DNA of 32,364 nt from Lysobacterales bacterium (GCA_027067055.1 JAMOMK010000089.1:1-32364); one strand, 5' to 3'; numbered from the stretch's first letter, positions 1 to 7,452 are shown. The notes: a model not told the origin generated them from the sequence alone. Translations and numbers: made by a program.

Positions 1-110
1 ATTAGGTTTGTAAGTTTTAGTTTCTGCATTAAGGTGGCGATTGCAAGCAATCCACCTCTAGATGTTAAAAGTTCATTCGTTGTTGATAGGTTGTGTGGTA
101 ATATGTTCAT
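1..110 (-). CDS. Transposase, N-terminal 36 residues (partial)
   Basis: Minus-strand frame starting at an ATG at 110 and open to the window edge. It reads MNILPHNLSTTNELLTSRGG, then LLAIATLMQKLKLTNL. The LTSRGGLL...L.L pattern resembles the N-terminus of IS1380-family DDE transposases, where a short strand and helix precede the catalytic core. No DDE residue lies in the visible part. The frame remains open upstream of the ATG, so an in-frame GTG at 125 is an alternative start. The family call rests on a short motif together with the element's terminus and is moderately sure. Confidence 0.55.
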   Translation of the reverse strand, partial: MNILPHNLSTTNELLTSRGGLLAIATLMQKLKLTNL

Positions 111-210
111 AAGCCTTGGTTTCACCCGTTGGGTGGTATTTGATTTGTCGTAAAACCATTATACACCAAGGCTTTTAACTTGTTTTGACTTTTCTATATC
201 GGGATTAGGG
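1..210 (-). mobile_element. 5' end of an IS1380-like insertion sequence (cut by window edge)
   Basis: The stretch ends in the terminus GGGATTAGGG; read inwards on the minus strand the element starts CCCTAATCCCGATATAG. The same end occurs in reverse orientation at 32283-32364 with a few substitutions, which marks it as a repeated mobile element. Behind the end lies the start of a transposase-like reading frame directed to the left edge. An IS1380-type assignment rests on the CC-starting terminus and the LTSRGGLL motif of that frame. The element runs into a truncated outer-membrane protein gene immediately after 210, so it is an insertion into or next to that gene. The exact boundary is uncertain by 1-3 bases, and no target duplication can be checked because the other end is outside. 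Confidence 0.75.
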
Positions 211-211
211 A

Positions 212-553
212 AATAGAAAATACCTTGGTGGTGATGCTGGCTTACGTGGTTACCCTCTTAGATACTTAACTGCTGAAAACCAATTATTAGTCACCTTAGA
301 GCAACGTTTCTTTTATAACTGGTATCCATTAAAAACTTTCAAATTTGCCTCTGCACTATTTATTGATTCAGGAGCCGTATGGAATAATGGCAAAGACATT
401 CAACAACTGACCAATATTGGTATAGGCTTAAGATTAGTACCAACTCGTACATCAAGTGGACAAATTATTCATATTGATTTTGCTGTGCCAATAGACAATA
501 GAGATGGAATTGATAGTTGGCAACTGCAACTGCGGGCAAAACATTCTTTTTAA
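212..553 (+). pseudogene. C-terminal fragment of an Omp85/BamA-like outer-membrane barrel protein
   Basis: An open frame with no start follows the IS end and stops at TAA 551-553. From 221 it encodes YLGGDAGLRGYPLRYLTAEN, then a run of alternating strand-like segments including ALFIDSGAVWNN, and ends in ...LRAKHSF. GLRGY fits the (V/I/L)RG(F/Y) motif of barrel loop 6 in Omp85/surface-antigen proteins. The final Phe fits the terminal beta-signal recognised by the BAM machinery. Full-length members are several hundred residues; only about 114 codons remain, so the IS has removed the N-terminal and central parts. The reading frame is intact, so the insertion may be recent. Whether it belongs to BamA, TamA or a generic surface antigen cannot be decided from this piece. 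Confidence 0.75.
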
Positions 554-576
554 TTAATTGTTTTTAATTAACCCTT

Positions 577-629
577 TTCTAAACCTCGGACGATTAAGTT
601 ATTACAATCAATCAAATCGAGGTTTAGAA
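577..629 (+). promoter_or_regulatory. 12-bp perfect inverted repeat in the leader of the VWA gene
   Basis: TTCTAAACCTCG (577-588) and CGAGGTTTAGAA (618-629) are perfect reverse complements separated by 29 nt. The right arm ends two bases before the ATG at 632 and contains GAGG, the only Shine-Dalgarno-like bases in the leader. In RNA the hairpin would bury the ribosome-binding site; in DNA it could be an operator. No convincing sigma-70 promoter was found between the barrel fragment and the gene, which is compatible with a promoter for the ECF sigma factor encoded just downstream. Function is inferred only. Confidence 0.5.
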
Positions 630-631
630 GC

Positions 632-2320
632 ATGCAAAAAATTATCAAAAAAACAGCAATCGTAATCGCTATTGCAAGTATTACCGCCTGTAGTCAATAC
701 AAAGCAGACAATAACGAAACAGTGGTGAGTGTTGAAGAAGAAAAACAATCTATTATGACAGATAAACGAACCAATAAACTTTCTCAAAAACCCAAGGTAA
801 AAAAAGAAAGAAATGATAATGTCGGGATGTTATATGACTCTTCCATATCTCCGAGTCGTGTTATCATGCCAACTCCTTTAAATTCCGTCAATACTGAAAA
901 CTATACACACTTCAAAGATAATGGCATTAAATTGGTTCAAAATGAACCCGTTTCCACTTTTAGTATTGATGTTGATACAGGTGCTTATTCCAATATGCGT
1001 CGAATGCTTAATCAAGGTATTATTCCACCTAAAGATGCCATTCGTGTAGAAGAGTTAGTAAATTATTTTAATTACGACTACCCTGCTCCAGTAAATACCA
1101 AACAACCTTTTAGTATTACCACCGAGCTTGCACCATCGCCATGGAATGACAATGCTCAATTATTGCATATCGGAATTCAAGGCTATAGTGTAGATAACTC
1201 AAAACGCCCAGCCAGTAATTTGGTCTTTTTAATAGATGTTTCAGGTTCAATGAATTCACCCAACAAACTCGGTTTGCTAAAATCCTCTTTTAAACTCTTA
1301 ACCAAAAATTTAACTAAAAAGGACAAAGTCGCTATAGTTGTTTATGCAGGTGCTGCAGGTACTGTCCTTGACTCCACTAGTGGCGATAAAAAGTCCAAAA
1401 TTTTACAAGCCCTAGATAAACTCAATGCCGGTGGTTCAACCAATGGAGCGGCAGGAATCAACCTAGCTTATCAAATAGCCGAAGATAACTTTATCAAAGA
1501 AGGCATCAATCGGGTCATAATTGCCACAGATGGTGATTTTAATGTCGGTACAACAAACTTTGAACAGCTTAAAGAATTAGCGCAACGCAAACGAGACTCA
1601 GGTGTTGCACTAACCACTTTAGGCTTCGGTAGCGGTAATTACAATGACGCCTTGATGGAACAATTAGCCGATAGTGGTAATGGCAATTATGCCTATATCG
1701 ACACCTTAAAAGAAGCCAATAAAGTATTGGTTGAAGAAATGAGCTCAACCTTGATGACAATTGCCAAAGATGTCAAAATTCAAATCGAATTTAACCCCTT
1801 AATCGTCTCGCAATACCGTTTGATTGGTTATGAAAATCGTCTATTAAATAATGAGGATTTCAACAATGACAAAATTGATGCGGGTGAAATCGGTGCAGGA
1901 CATAGCGTTACTGCATTATACGAAGTTGTTTTAAATGGTGATAAAGGCTGGGTTGAACCATTAAAATACAAAAACATTGATAAAACAAGAAGTTATTCTG
2001 ATGAAATTGCCACTCTCAAAGTTCGTTATAAGCAACCTGATAGTGATTCCTCACAATTAATTGTTAAGACCTTGAGCCAGAATGATTTAATCAAATCGTT
2101 GAATAAAACCTCAAACAACTTTAAGTTGTCTGCCGCTGTTGCAGGTTTTGGTCAGTTACTTCGAGGGGGAAAAATGACAGGTGATTTTACTTATCAAGAT
2201 ATACAAAACCTTACTAAAACAACCTTAAGTGGTGATGATTTTGGTTACCGTGGTGAGTTTTTACAACTGGTTTCTTTAGCAAAAAGTTTAACCACTTCGC
2301 AGATTAGTCGTGTAGAATAA
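632..2320 (+). CDS. yfbK: VWA-domain lipoprotein, YfbK family
   Basis: 562 residues. An N-terminal lipoprotein signal ends in the lipobox ITAC with Cys20. A low-complexity linker follows to about residue 90. The YfbK N-terminal motif STFSIDVDTGAYSNMRRML (about 108-126) precedes the von Willebrand A domain (about 195-370). The metal-ion site is complete: D202-x-S204-x-S206 (DVSGS), T270 in GGST, and ATDGD with D300. The remaining C-terminal part matches the usual DUF3520 region in length and position. The family is often labelled Ca-activated chloride channel-like, but no channel activity should be assumed; a protein-binding role at the envelope is more likely. The sigma-factor gene follows after 28 nt and its partner overlaps that, so the three form an operon, presumably sensing and answering an envelope signal. 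Family assignment is firm; the role is inferred. Confidence 0.9.
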   Translation: MQKIIKKTAIVIAIASITACSQYKADNNETVVSVEEEKQSIMTDKRTNKLSQKPKVKKERNDNVGMLYDSSISPSRVIMPTPLNSVNTENYTHFKDNGIKLVQNEPVSTFSIDVDTGAYSNMRRMLNQGIIPPKDAIRVEELVNYFNYDYPAPVNTKQPFSITTELAPSPWNDNAQLLHIGIQGYSVDNSKRPASNLVFLIDVSGSMNSPNKLGLLKSSFKLLTKNLTKKDKVAIVVYAGAAGTVLDSTSGDKKSKILQALDKLNAGGSTNGAAGINLAYQIAEDNFIKEGINRVIIATDGDFNVGTTNFEQLKELAQRKRDSGVALTTLGFGSGNYNDALMEQLADSGNGNYAYIDTLKEANKVLVEEMSSTLMTIAKDVKIQIEFNPLIVSQYRLIGYENRLLNNEDFNNDKIDAGEIGAGHSVTALYEVVLNGDKGWVEPLKYKNIDKTRSYSDEIATLKVRYKQPDSDSSQLIVKTLSQNDLIKSLNKTSNNFKLSAAVAGFGQLLRGGKMTGDFTYQDIQNLTKTTLSGDDFGYRGEFLQLVSLAKSLTTSQISRVE

Positions 2321-2348
2321 GGTTTTTTATAACCCTATTTTGCAATTG

Positions 2349-2897
2349 ATGACAGAACGTAGCGATGAAGAGCTTATGTTAGCCTTTAAAGAAGATGAAG
2401 CCACTGCTTTTAATATCCTTTATGGACGTTATAAGGATGCTCTATATCGCTATTTTTTACGCCAGATTAAAAACGAATCGATCTGCCAAGAACTCTTTCA
2501 AGATTTGTGGATGAAAGTCATCTATAGTAAATCAAACTATCAAGTCAAAGCGACATTCAAAACATGGCTGTATACGTTGGCACATAATCGTTTAGTGGAT
2601 TGGTATAGACGCAACAATCTAGAACAAAAGGCTTTTCAAGAAAACACAGAAGATGAAGTTGATGGCATAATTAACTGGAACCCAGAGGATGAATTGCAAA
2701 CCAAACGACTCTCAAAAGAAATTAAACAATCCGTGGGCAAACTCCCCTTTTCACAGCGAGAAGTATTTTTATTGCACAATGATGCTTTATTGACTCTACC
2801 ACAAATTGCAGAGATGTTAGGTGAAGGGTTAGAAAAGATTAAGAGCCGTTACCGTTATGCGCTTGGACGATTACGTAAAGATTTGGAGAAAATGTGA
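2349..2897 (+). CDS. ECF-subfamily RNA polymerase sigma factor
   Basis: 182 residues from the ATG at 2349; an in-frame TTG nine bases upstream is less likely. Region sigma2 spans about 20-85, with CQELFQDLWMKVI and TFKTWLYTLAHNRLVDWYRR typical of core-binding and -10-recognising helices. After an acidic linker, sigma4 spans about 125-177, with LPFSQREVFLLHNDALLTLP and the recognition helix region IAEMLGEGLEKIKSRYRYAL. Size and the absence of sigma1 and sigma3 identify it as an ECF factor. It sits between the VWA lipoprotein and a single-pass membrane protein that starts inside its stop codon, the standard arrangement of an ECF factor with a membrane anti-sigma. Similar VWA-ECF pairs are known in other gammaproteobacteria. 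Its target promoters are not evident. Confidence 0.9.
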   Translation: MTERSDEELMLAFKEDEATAFNILYGRYKDALYRYFLRQIKNESICQELFQDLWMKVIYSKSNYQVKATFKTWLYTLAHNRLVDWYRRNNLEQKAFQENTEDEVDGIINWNPEDELQTKRLSKEIKQSVGKLPFSQREVFLLHNDALLTLPQIAEMLGEGLEKIKSRYRYALGRLRKDLEKM

Positions 2898-3631
2898 TGA
2901 ATAACAGCATAGAAAACCTTTATAAAAAAGGCTCAAACGAATCATCAACAGCATCTTTGGATAATTTAATTCTTAACGCTGCTAAGCAAAGCTGCGAGGA
3001 AAATACAAGTACAGAAGGCTCCAGAAAATGGCTTTATTTGCTATCTACAGCTGCAGTATTAGTGATGGGAATTAGTGTTGTTTTCAATTTGCAAAACCAA
3101 AACTCAGAAATGAAAGTATCTCCTGAGAGTTTAGATTTTAGCATTATAAAAGAAGACTTACGCACAAAAATAGTGACCGCACCACCATTAGAACCGCACC
3201 CAAGACCACAAAAAAAGCGTAAACCCATTACCCCTGAAAAAGTAAATCAAGCAGGACTATTGGGAAAAATTGCTTCTCAAAAACCAACTATCCAATTAGA
3301 ACAAGACTCTGATACACCACAAATTGAAAATAAACCTCAGATAATATTTGAGAAAAATCTTCTTGAAGAATCAAAGGTTAAGGCCATAGAATCTGAAGAG
3401 ACTTCAGCAGGTTTTAGCCAAAACTCTGATAATGTGATGGTAACAGGTATGAGAAGAGCGGCAAAAGTTCTACCTGATCTAAATAAAGAAAATAATCTAT
3501 CACCTGAACCAATAGAAATCAATAAGTTAGAACAATTATTTAAAGCAAATAATTTCAAACAAGCCCAAGAATTACTTGAGAAACTAAAAAGAAAATACCC
3601 ATCTTATGATTTCACTAGATACAATAATTGA
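2897..3631 (+). CDS. Single-pass membrane protein in anti-sigma position
   Basis: 244 residues from the ATG at 2897, which overlaps the sigma-factor stop codon as TGATG and implies coupled translation; a GTG one codon earlier is possible. A cytoplasmic N-terminus of about 43 residues is followed by a transmembrane helix (about 44-65, KWLYLLSTAAVLVMGISVVF), a Pro/Lys-rich stretch (about 95-112), and a C-terminal helical segment LEQLFKANNFKQAQELLEKL that resembles one TPR-like hairpin. Position and topology fit an anti-sigma factor, but no zinc-binding ZAS motif (HxxxCxxC) is present in the N-terminal part. Residues 180-189 read VMVTGMRRAA, like the start of a TonB-dependent receptor plug. No family was recognised by sequence; the anti-sigma role is inferred from context. 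Confidence 0.7.
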   Translation: MNNSIENLYKKGSNESSTASLDNLILNAAKQSCEENTSTEGSRKWLYLLSTAAVLVMGISVVFNLQNQNSEMKVSPESLDFSIIKEDLRTKIVTAPPLEPHPRPQKKRKPITPEKVNQAGLLGKIASQKPTIQLEQDSDTPQIENKPQIIFEKNLLEESKVKAIESEETSAGFSQNSDNVMVTGMRRAAKVLPDLNKENNLSPEPIEINKLEQLFKANNFKQAQELLEKLKRKYPSYDFTRYNN

Positions 3632-3649
3632 TTTATGACTAACTTTTTA

Positions 3650-4099
3650 CTATTTCTTTTGTGTGACGACAAATTGCAATTTTAAGAAATTTAGAGATAA
3701 GCCAAAGAGGATTTTTTTTAATCTGCTTACCAGATACAATTCAAAACTTCTATGTAAGAATTCTATATCCTGTACTTTTCTAACTTCCCATACTTCAATA
3801 AAATGACTTGCAAGATGGGATAATGGTTTTGAAAATTGATTGAATTCGATGACTATTTTCTTGTCCACAACCCATTCGATGATAGTTTCATGATGGAATG
3901 AATCATCCATGTTTTCAACTTTAATTATTGAACCAGTTAAATCTTTTGTTTGAGTAATAAATTTTGCCCTTTTAATTCCAGGCAAAAACAAAAAACCATT
4001 AAAATCATCCCAGTTTTCCACTTTTAAAAATTCATCAAATAGTATTTTGGGATCAATTTCCAAGCTTTCTCGGCAACTAAACTTAAGTGCTTCAAGCAT
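3650..4099 (-). CDS. SRPBCC-like (START/Bet v 1 fold) protein
   Basis: 149 residues. The order of features fits a polyketide-cyclase/dehydrase-type SRPBCC protein: the helix SLEIDPKILFDEFLKVENWD near residues 12-31 (the common 'xxVW..l.d...w' segment), GSIIKVENMDDSFHHETIIE in the middle strands, and a long C-terminal helix. Such proteins bind hydrophobic ligands in a cup, but no ligand can be named. The start codon overlaps the stop of the zinc-ribbon gene (TAATG at 4097-4101), so it is translationally coupled to it. It is the last gene of the SPFH operon and converges with the operon at 632-3631, leaving only 18 nt between the stops. The family call is by motif order and is moderately sure. 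Confidence 0.6.
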   Translation of the reverse strand: MLEALKFSCRESLEIDPKILFDEFLKVENWDDFNGFLFLPGIKRAKFITQTKDLTGSIIKVENMDDSFHHETIIEWVVDKKIVIEFNQFSKPLSHLASHFIEVWEVRKVQDIEFLHRSFELYLVSRLKKILFGLSLNFLKLQFVVTQKK

Positions 4100-5208
4100 T
4101 ATATCAACCCTTTGTCATGAGCGATAAAGCCACCGATTATGGCAACTATAGTCAAAACTAATGAAGCTATTTTAATCCAACTATACGGACGTTCTCCTTT
4201 AACTTCTCCCGTTTGTCCATTGATAATAAAGCGAAAAGTCTTCTGATTATACAAAAAAGCTGAGACCCATAATGGCATGAGCATAAGCTTGAACCCTACT
4301 CGCTCATAACGCGTATTGACACTACTAATACGTTGATGATCGCCGCCTATGTCTCTTCTGATTAGTCGACGTATTGTTCGTATCATGATGTCTTTTGATT
4401 TTTGAAATCCACGAGGTAAGCCTACTTGATACAGCTCTGAACGATAACCACTTAAAAACTTAGGATTGTATTCTTCTGCTTTGACTAAGTTCCACTTTGT
4501 CATTGAGGAGGTCAATTTTGTTGCCATCATTTCACTAGCAGGCACTAAAACATTATCAAATTCATTCGAAACATTACCACTGACATAGTTCCACCTGATT
4601 TTAGTGACCAAACGAGTTTGTGTTTGTCCATTAACTCTCACAGTTACAGTAGTTGTGTAATTTGTTCCTCGTTGTCCAGAATACGAACTATAAGTATTGG
4701 CATCAAAACCCCAATATGGAATATATGTTCCTTGGATTGGGTGTTTACGCATAGCTAAGCGCTTTAATGAGTTGGGTGCAAACCACAAGCTCTTGATCCA
4801 TTTTCTAAAGGATGCATTGGCTTGTTCTTCTTTAATATCAAAGGGCAGAACGGCATCAGGTTTGAGTTGCCGTTGTAAACCGACAGGAACAATAATGTTT
4901 TGCCCACAATAAGGGCATTCATCTGCATGGGTATTTTTAGGAAAATCAAAACCCGCGCCACAAGTGTCACACCGTACATGAAAGTGAATATTTGTTGGTT
5001 CACTTTTGACCAAGTCTAAAACCGTTGATTCATAGGAATTTGCACTAAAAACATTAAATGAATGCGTATCTATTGGTTCAACCGCACCACAAGACTGGCA
5101 CACCAAAGAGTTTTGGCCAATCTCATGATCAAGTTCAAAACCACAGCTTTTGCATTGAAACTGAAAGTGCTCTACTGGTTTTTTATCAGGTGATTCGTTT
5201 TGCGTCAT
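4099..5208 (-). CDS. Double zinc-ribbon membrane protein (YdjG-like)
   Basis: 369 residues with two N-terminal zinc ribbons: CxxC pairs at C19/C22 with C37/C40, and C80/C83 with C98/C101. The central part has PIQGTYIPYWGFDANTYSSY followed by strand-rich sequence. Near the C-terminus are PLWVSAFLYNQKTFRFIING and QTGEVKGERPYSW, then a transmembrane helix at about 346-363 and a short tail. Databases often label this family 'primosomal protein N-prime-like' or TFIIB-type zinc ribbon; nothing in the sequence indicates helicase motifs, so that label should not be taken literally. It begins 11 nt after the SPFH gene and overlaps the SRPBCC gene. SPFH plus zinc-ribbon genes also occur together in the Bacillus ydjFGHI region, which suggests a joint membrane-stress or scaffolding role. 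Confidence 0.8.
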   Translation of the reverse strand: MTQNESPDKKPVEHFQFQCKSCGFELDHEIGQNSLVCQSCGAVEPIDTHSFNVFSANSYESTVLDLVKSEPTNIHFHVRCDTCGAGFDFPKNTHADECPYCGQNIIVPVGLQRQLKPDAVLPFDIKEEQANASFRKWIKSLWFAPNSLKRLAMRKHPIQGTYIPYWGFDANTYSSYSGQRGTNYTTTVTVRVNGQTQTRLVTKIRWNYVSGNVSNEFDNVLVPASEMMATKLTSSMTKWNLVKAEEYNPKFLSGYRSELYQVGLPRGFQKSKDIMIRTIRRLIRRDIGGDHQRISSVNTRYERVGFKLMLMPLWVSAFLYNQKTFRFIINGQTGEVKGERPYSWIKIASLVLTIVAIIGGFIAHDKGLI

Positions 5209-5219
5209 TTAAAGAATGA

Positions 5220-6329
5220 TTAACTGCCAGGAATTGGTGGCGGCTCACTGTTTAACAACCCAGCAATAGTGCGCACTTCACTGGCCACTTGCCAGTCTTT
5301 CATTCCTGATTTCCATACATATGTATCCGCATGAATGCTATCCTTTTGTATCATTTCAGCAATCGCTGCCATATTGAAAGGTCCTGCTTTTTTGCCATCA
5401 ATAACAATATGGTAATGCTCAACTTCAGGTAATGGTGGCGGTGCTTCTGCAGACTCTCCTTGATTTGGTTGATCTTTGGCTAACGCACTGCCAAATGTTT
5501 GCGCCATGGCAAATCCCATGCCCATTCCGATTCCTGCCCCTGCTCCACCACCAGGATTTTGCGCGGCATCACGCATGGATTGTGCGGCTTGGTATTTGGT
5601 AAATGTATCTAAGTTTCCAATTGCTCCCATTGAAGAGCGCTCATCCAAGGCTTTTTCCACAGCTTCAGGCAAGGATATATTCTCAACAAGTAATTTAGTC
5701 AGCTCTAAACCAAAACCTGTAAAGTCAGGGTTAATTTTCTCTTTAAGCAAATCCCCTAGTTGGTCATAATTTGCAGCCAAATCTAAAATAGAAATGCCAG
5801 ACTCTGCGGCAATATGAGCAAAGCCAGAAACCATCAGGTTGCGTAATTGGTCTGAAATTTCTTCAACAGTGAAGTGACCATCTGTTCCAACAATCTCAGT
5901 TAATAAGGTTTTAACATCGGTGATTTTGAAAGCATAAGTACCAAACGCACGGAGTCGCACCACACCAAACTCTTTATCACGCATAATCAAAGGGTTACGT
6001 AAACCCCACTTCATATCGGTAAATTGGGTGGTATTAAAGAAATAGACTTCGGCTTTAAAAGGGCTTTCAAAACCATGGACCCAGCCTTGTAAAGTTGATA
6101 AAACAGGCATATTGGCTGTTTCTAATTTATAAAGTCCCGGCTCATAGACATCGGCTACTTGTCCTTCATTGACAAGAACGGCAACCTGTCCTTCTCGTAC
6201 AGTCAGCATCGCTCCATTTTTAATCTCATTACCATAACGAGGAAAACGATAGACCAAAGTATTACTGGTATCGTCCGTCCAATCAATAATATCAATTAAT
6301 TCAGCAAACAGCTTGTCAAAAAGACCCAT
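5220..6329 (-). CDS. SPFH-domain protein with C-terminal GYF_2 domain (YdjI-like)
   Basis: 369 residues starting at the ATG at 6329, preceded by GGAG at a six-base distance; an ATG four codons upstream contains that Shine-Dalgarno sequence and is less likely. The N-terminal MGLFDKLFAELIDIIDW lacks a membrane helix. The SPFH/band-7 domain covers about 38-250, as in the YdjI 'virion core protein-like' group. A Gly/Met-rich linker (about 258-285) and a Pro patch PPPLP lead to a GYF_2 domain (about 308-360: YHIVIDGKKAGPFNM and VWKSGMKDWQVASEV), which in other proteins binds proline-rich peptides. The protein itself ends in SEPPPIPGS, so self-association through this tail is conceivable. It is the first gene of a three-gene operon with the zinc-ribbon and SRPBCC genes. 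A peripheral-membrane scaffold is the likely role, by family. Confidence 0.85.
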   Translation of the reverse strand: MGLFDKLFAELIDIIDWTDDTSNTLVYRFPRYGNEIKNGAMLTVREGQVAVLVNEGQVADVYEPGLYKLETANMPVLSTLQGWVHGFESPFKAEVYFFNTTQFTDMKWGLRNPLIMRDKEFGVVRLRAFGTYAFKITDVKTLLTEIVGTDGHFTVEEISDQLRNLMVSGFAHIAAESGISILDLAANYDQLGDLLKEKINPDFTGFGLELTKLLVENISLPEAVEKALDERSSMGAIGNLDTFTKYQAAQSMRDAAQNPGGGAGAGIGMGMGFAMAQTFGSALAKDQPNQGESAEAPPPLPEVEHYHIVIDGKKAGPFNMAAIAEMIQKDSIHADTYVWKSGMKDWQVASEVRTIAGLLNSEPPPIPGS

Positions 6330-7056
6330 AGGAAACTCCATATATTTTAATTACCAGTATTATACTATCTAAATGACTAAATTAAATAGTACAGAAGTAA
6401 TTATTTATAAAGTGTTTTGAGTTTACAAATGAGAGTGAAATTTATTAATCCAAAATCAATTAAATAAATATTGGTAAAAAACAATGCAAGTATGACTACT
6501 CCATAGTCAGCCCTGAAAAAAAGTGGCTTTTACCCCAAAAAGGGCACACATTTTGTAATATTTATAATACTTCGGTGAATTTCTATTAAAGCTTGGTTAA
6601 GTTTGATATTAACCCCGCTGCACAATACCGTAATTCAGAACGGTAAGAAACTCTCATGTCAAAGAATATTATTACAGGGTGACCTCTATCTCAAAATTTT
6701 TTATGGAAAGAATTTTCACGTAAGCCCTCCCTCATAGATGATACGCATAAAATAATATGGTGTAGAGAATTAGGATTTTTAATCATCCCAACAGGGTGAA
6801 ATCATAGCTTACCAATTTAGATTATGAATTTACCTGCTTAATTTTATTCCGATTGGTCTAAGGCTAATTGCCCTTGGACTGCGTTATCTGCACTTGCTTT
6901 AGATGATGATTAGGCATTTTTTGGGTTTGCTAGGCGTACTGCTCTAATTGCGTTTTCTATATTGGGATTTGGGTTTAACATGAATATTTATTTTAATTTA
7001 TTTAGAATTTACTAGCATTAAACTAATTCAAATTAAAAAATGCTAAAATAACAATT
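6330..7056. other. 727-nt non-coding stretch with decayed sequence
   Basis: No convincing gene. TACCGT...ACGGTA near 6629-6648 could form a small hairpin. On the minus strand, 6910-6981 holds a 23-codon frame (MLNPNPNIENAIRAVRLANP...) whose frame continues past its stop as SSSKASADNAVQGQLALDQS; this looks like a remnant of a longer gene with in-frame stops rather than a working peptide, as no ribosome-binding site precedes it. The region must hold the promoter of the SPFH operon, but no clear -35/-10 pair stands out. Confidence 0.5.
7041..7049 (+). promoter_or_regulatory. Extended -10 promoter element of hslR
   Basis: TGCTAAAAT has the TGn extension plus a TAAAAT hexamer and lies 22 nt before the ATG at 7072. 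There is no good -35 hexamer at 16-18 nt upstream, which is tolerated for extended -10 promoters. The leader would be short, with no obvious Shine-Dalgarno sequence. Confidence 0.4.
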
Positions 7057-7071
7057 TTGAAATTTAATTAT

Positions 7072-7452
7072 ATGGCAGTAAGAATTGACAAATGGCTTTG
7101 GTCAACACGCTTTTATAAGACACGTTCTTTGGCTAAAAAGCATGTAGATAGTGGTAAAGTTAAAATTGGTGGGCAAAAGGTTAAACCCTCGCGTGCGGTA
7201 AATATTGGCGATGAATTGACTATTAAGAAAGGCGAGTTTACTTGGGAAGTTGAAGTTTTACGTACTATCGATAAACGCGTTGGAGCGAAAATCTCGGTGG
7301 ATTGTTATGAGGAAACGCCTGAATCTATTAAAGCCCGTGAAAATATTATTACCGAAAGTAAAATGATGTTCTCCTCTGCTCCACGCCCGCCAAAACACCC
7401 CGATAAAAAATCACGAAGAGAGTTGATAAAAATTAAGAAAAGAGGGTTTTAG
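7072..7452 (+). CDS. hslR: Heat-shock protein 15 homologue (S4 RNA-binding protein)
   Basis: 126 residues from the ATG at 7072; an in-frame TTG at 7057 is a poorer start. The S4 RNA-binding domain covers about 4-65: RIDKWLWSTRFYKTRSLAKK, VDSGKVKIGGQKVKPSRAV and GDELTIKKG. The basic C-terminal tail ending KHPDKKSRRELIKIKKRGF is the usual Hsp15 ending. Length matches the family (about 130). In E. coli, Hsp15 binds free 50S subunits that still carry a nascent chain and helps recycle them after heat shock. The gene is monocistronic here and converges with the ankyrin gene, overlapping its 3' end by four bases (7449-7452), so neither has room for its own intrinsic terminator. Confidence 0.92.
   Translation: MAVRIDKWLWSTRFYKTRSLAKKHVDSGKVKIGGQKVKPSRAVNIGDELTIKKGEFTWEVEVLRTIDKRVGAKISVDCYEETPESIKARENIITESKMMFSSAPRPPKHPDKKSRRELIKIKKRGF

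Noticed and set aside
2340-2348. TTG start for the ECF sigma factor
   Set aside because: An ATG three codons downstream gives the typical MTERSDEELM start of ECF factors; TTG lacks a better ribosome-binding site.
5476-5769. 97-residue plus-strand frame inside the SPFH gene
   Set aside because: It mirrors the Gly/Met-rich linker and shows only low-complexity Pro/Ala; no independent gene signals.
6330-6341. ATG at 6341 as start of the SPFH gene
   Set aside because: The GGAG inside this ATG's own codons is at the right distance for the ATG at 6329, which gives the usual MGLFDKLF start.
6629-6648. Hairpin TACCGT...ACGGTA as a structured RNA or riboswitch
   Set aside because: Only six pairs with no wider conserved structure or downstream gene on that strand.
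6691-6786. 31-codon minus-strand ORF starting MIKNPNSLHH
   Set aside because: No ribosome-binding site, no hydrophobic or domain-like pattern, and it lies in decayed sequence.
6910-6981. 23-codon minus-strand ORF as a working small gene
   Set aside because: No ribosome-binding site, and protein-like sequence continues beyond its stop, so it looks like a remnant.
7057-7071. Upstream TTG start of hslR
   Set aside because: It adds MKFNY, which is not part of the Hsp15 family start; the ATG at 7072 begins directly before the RIDKWLW motif.
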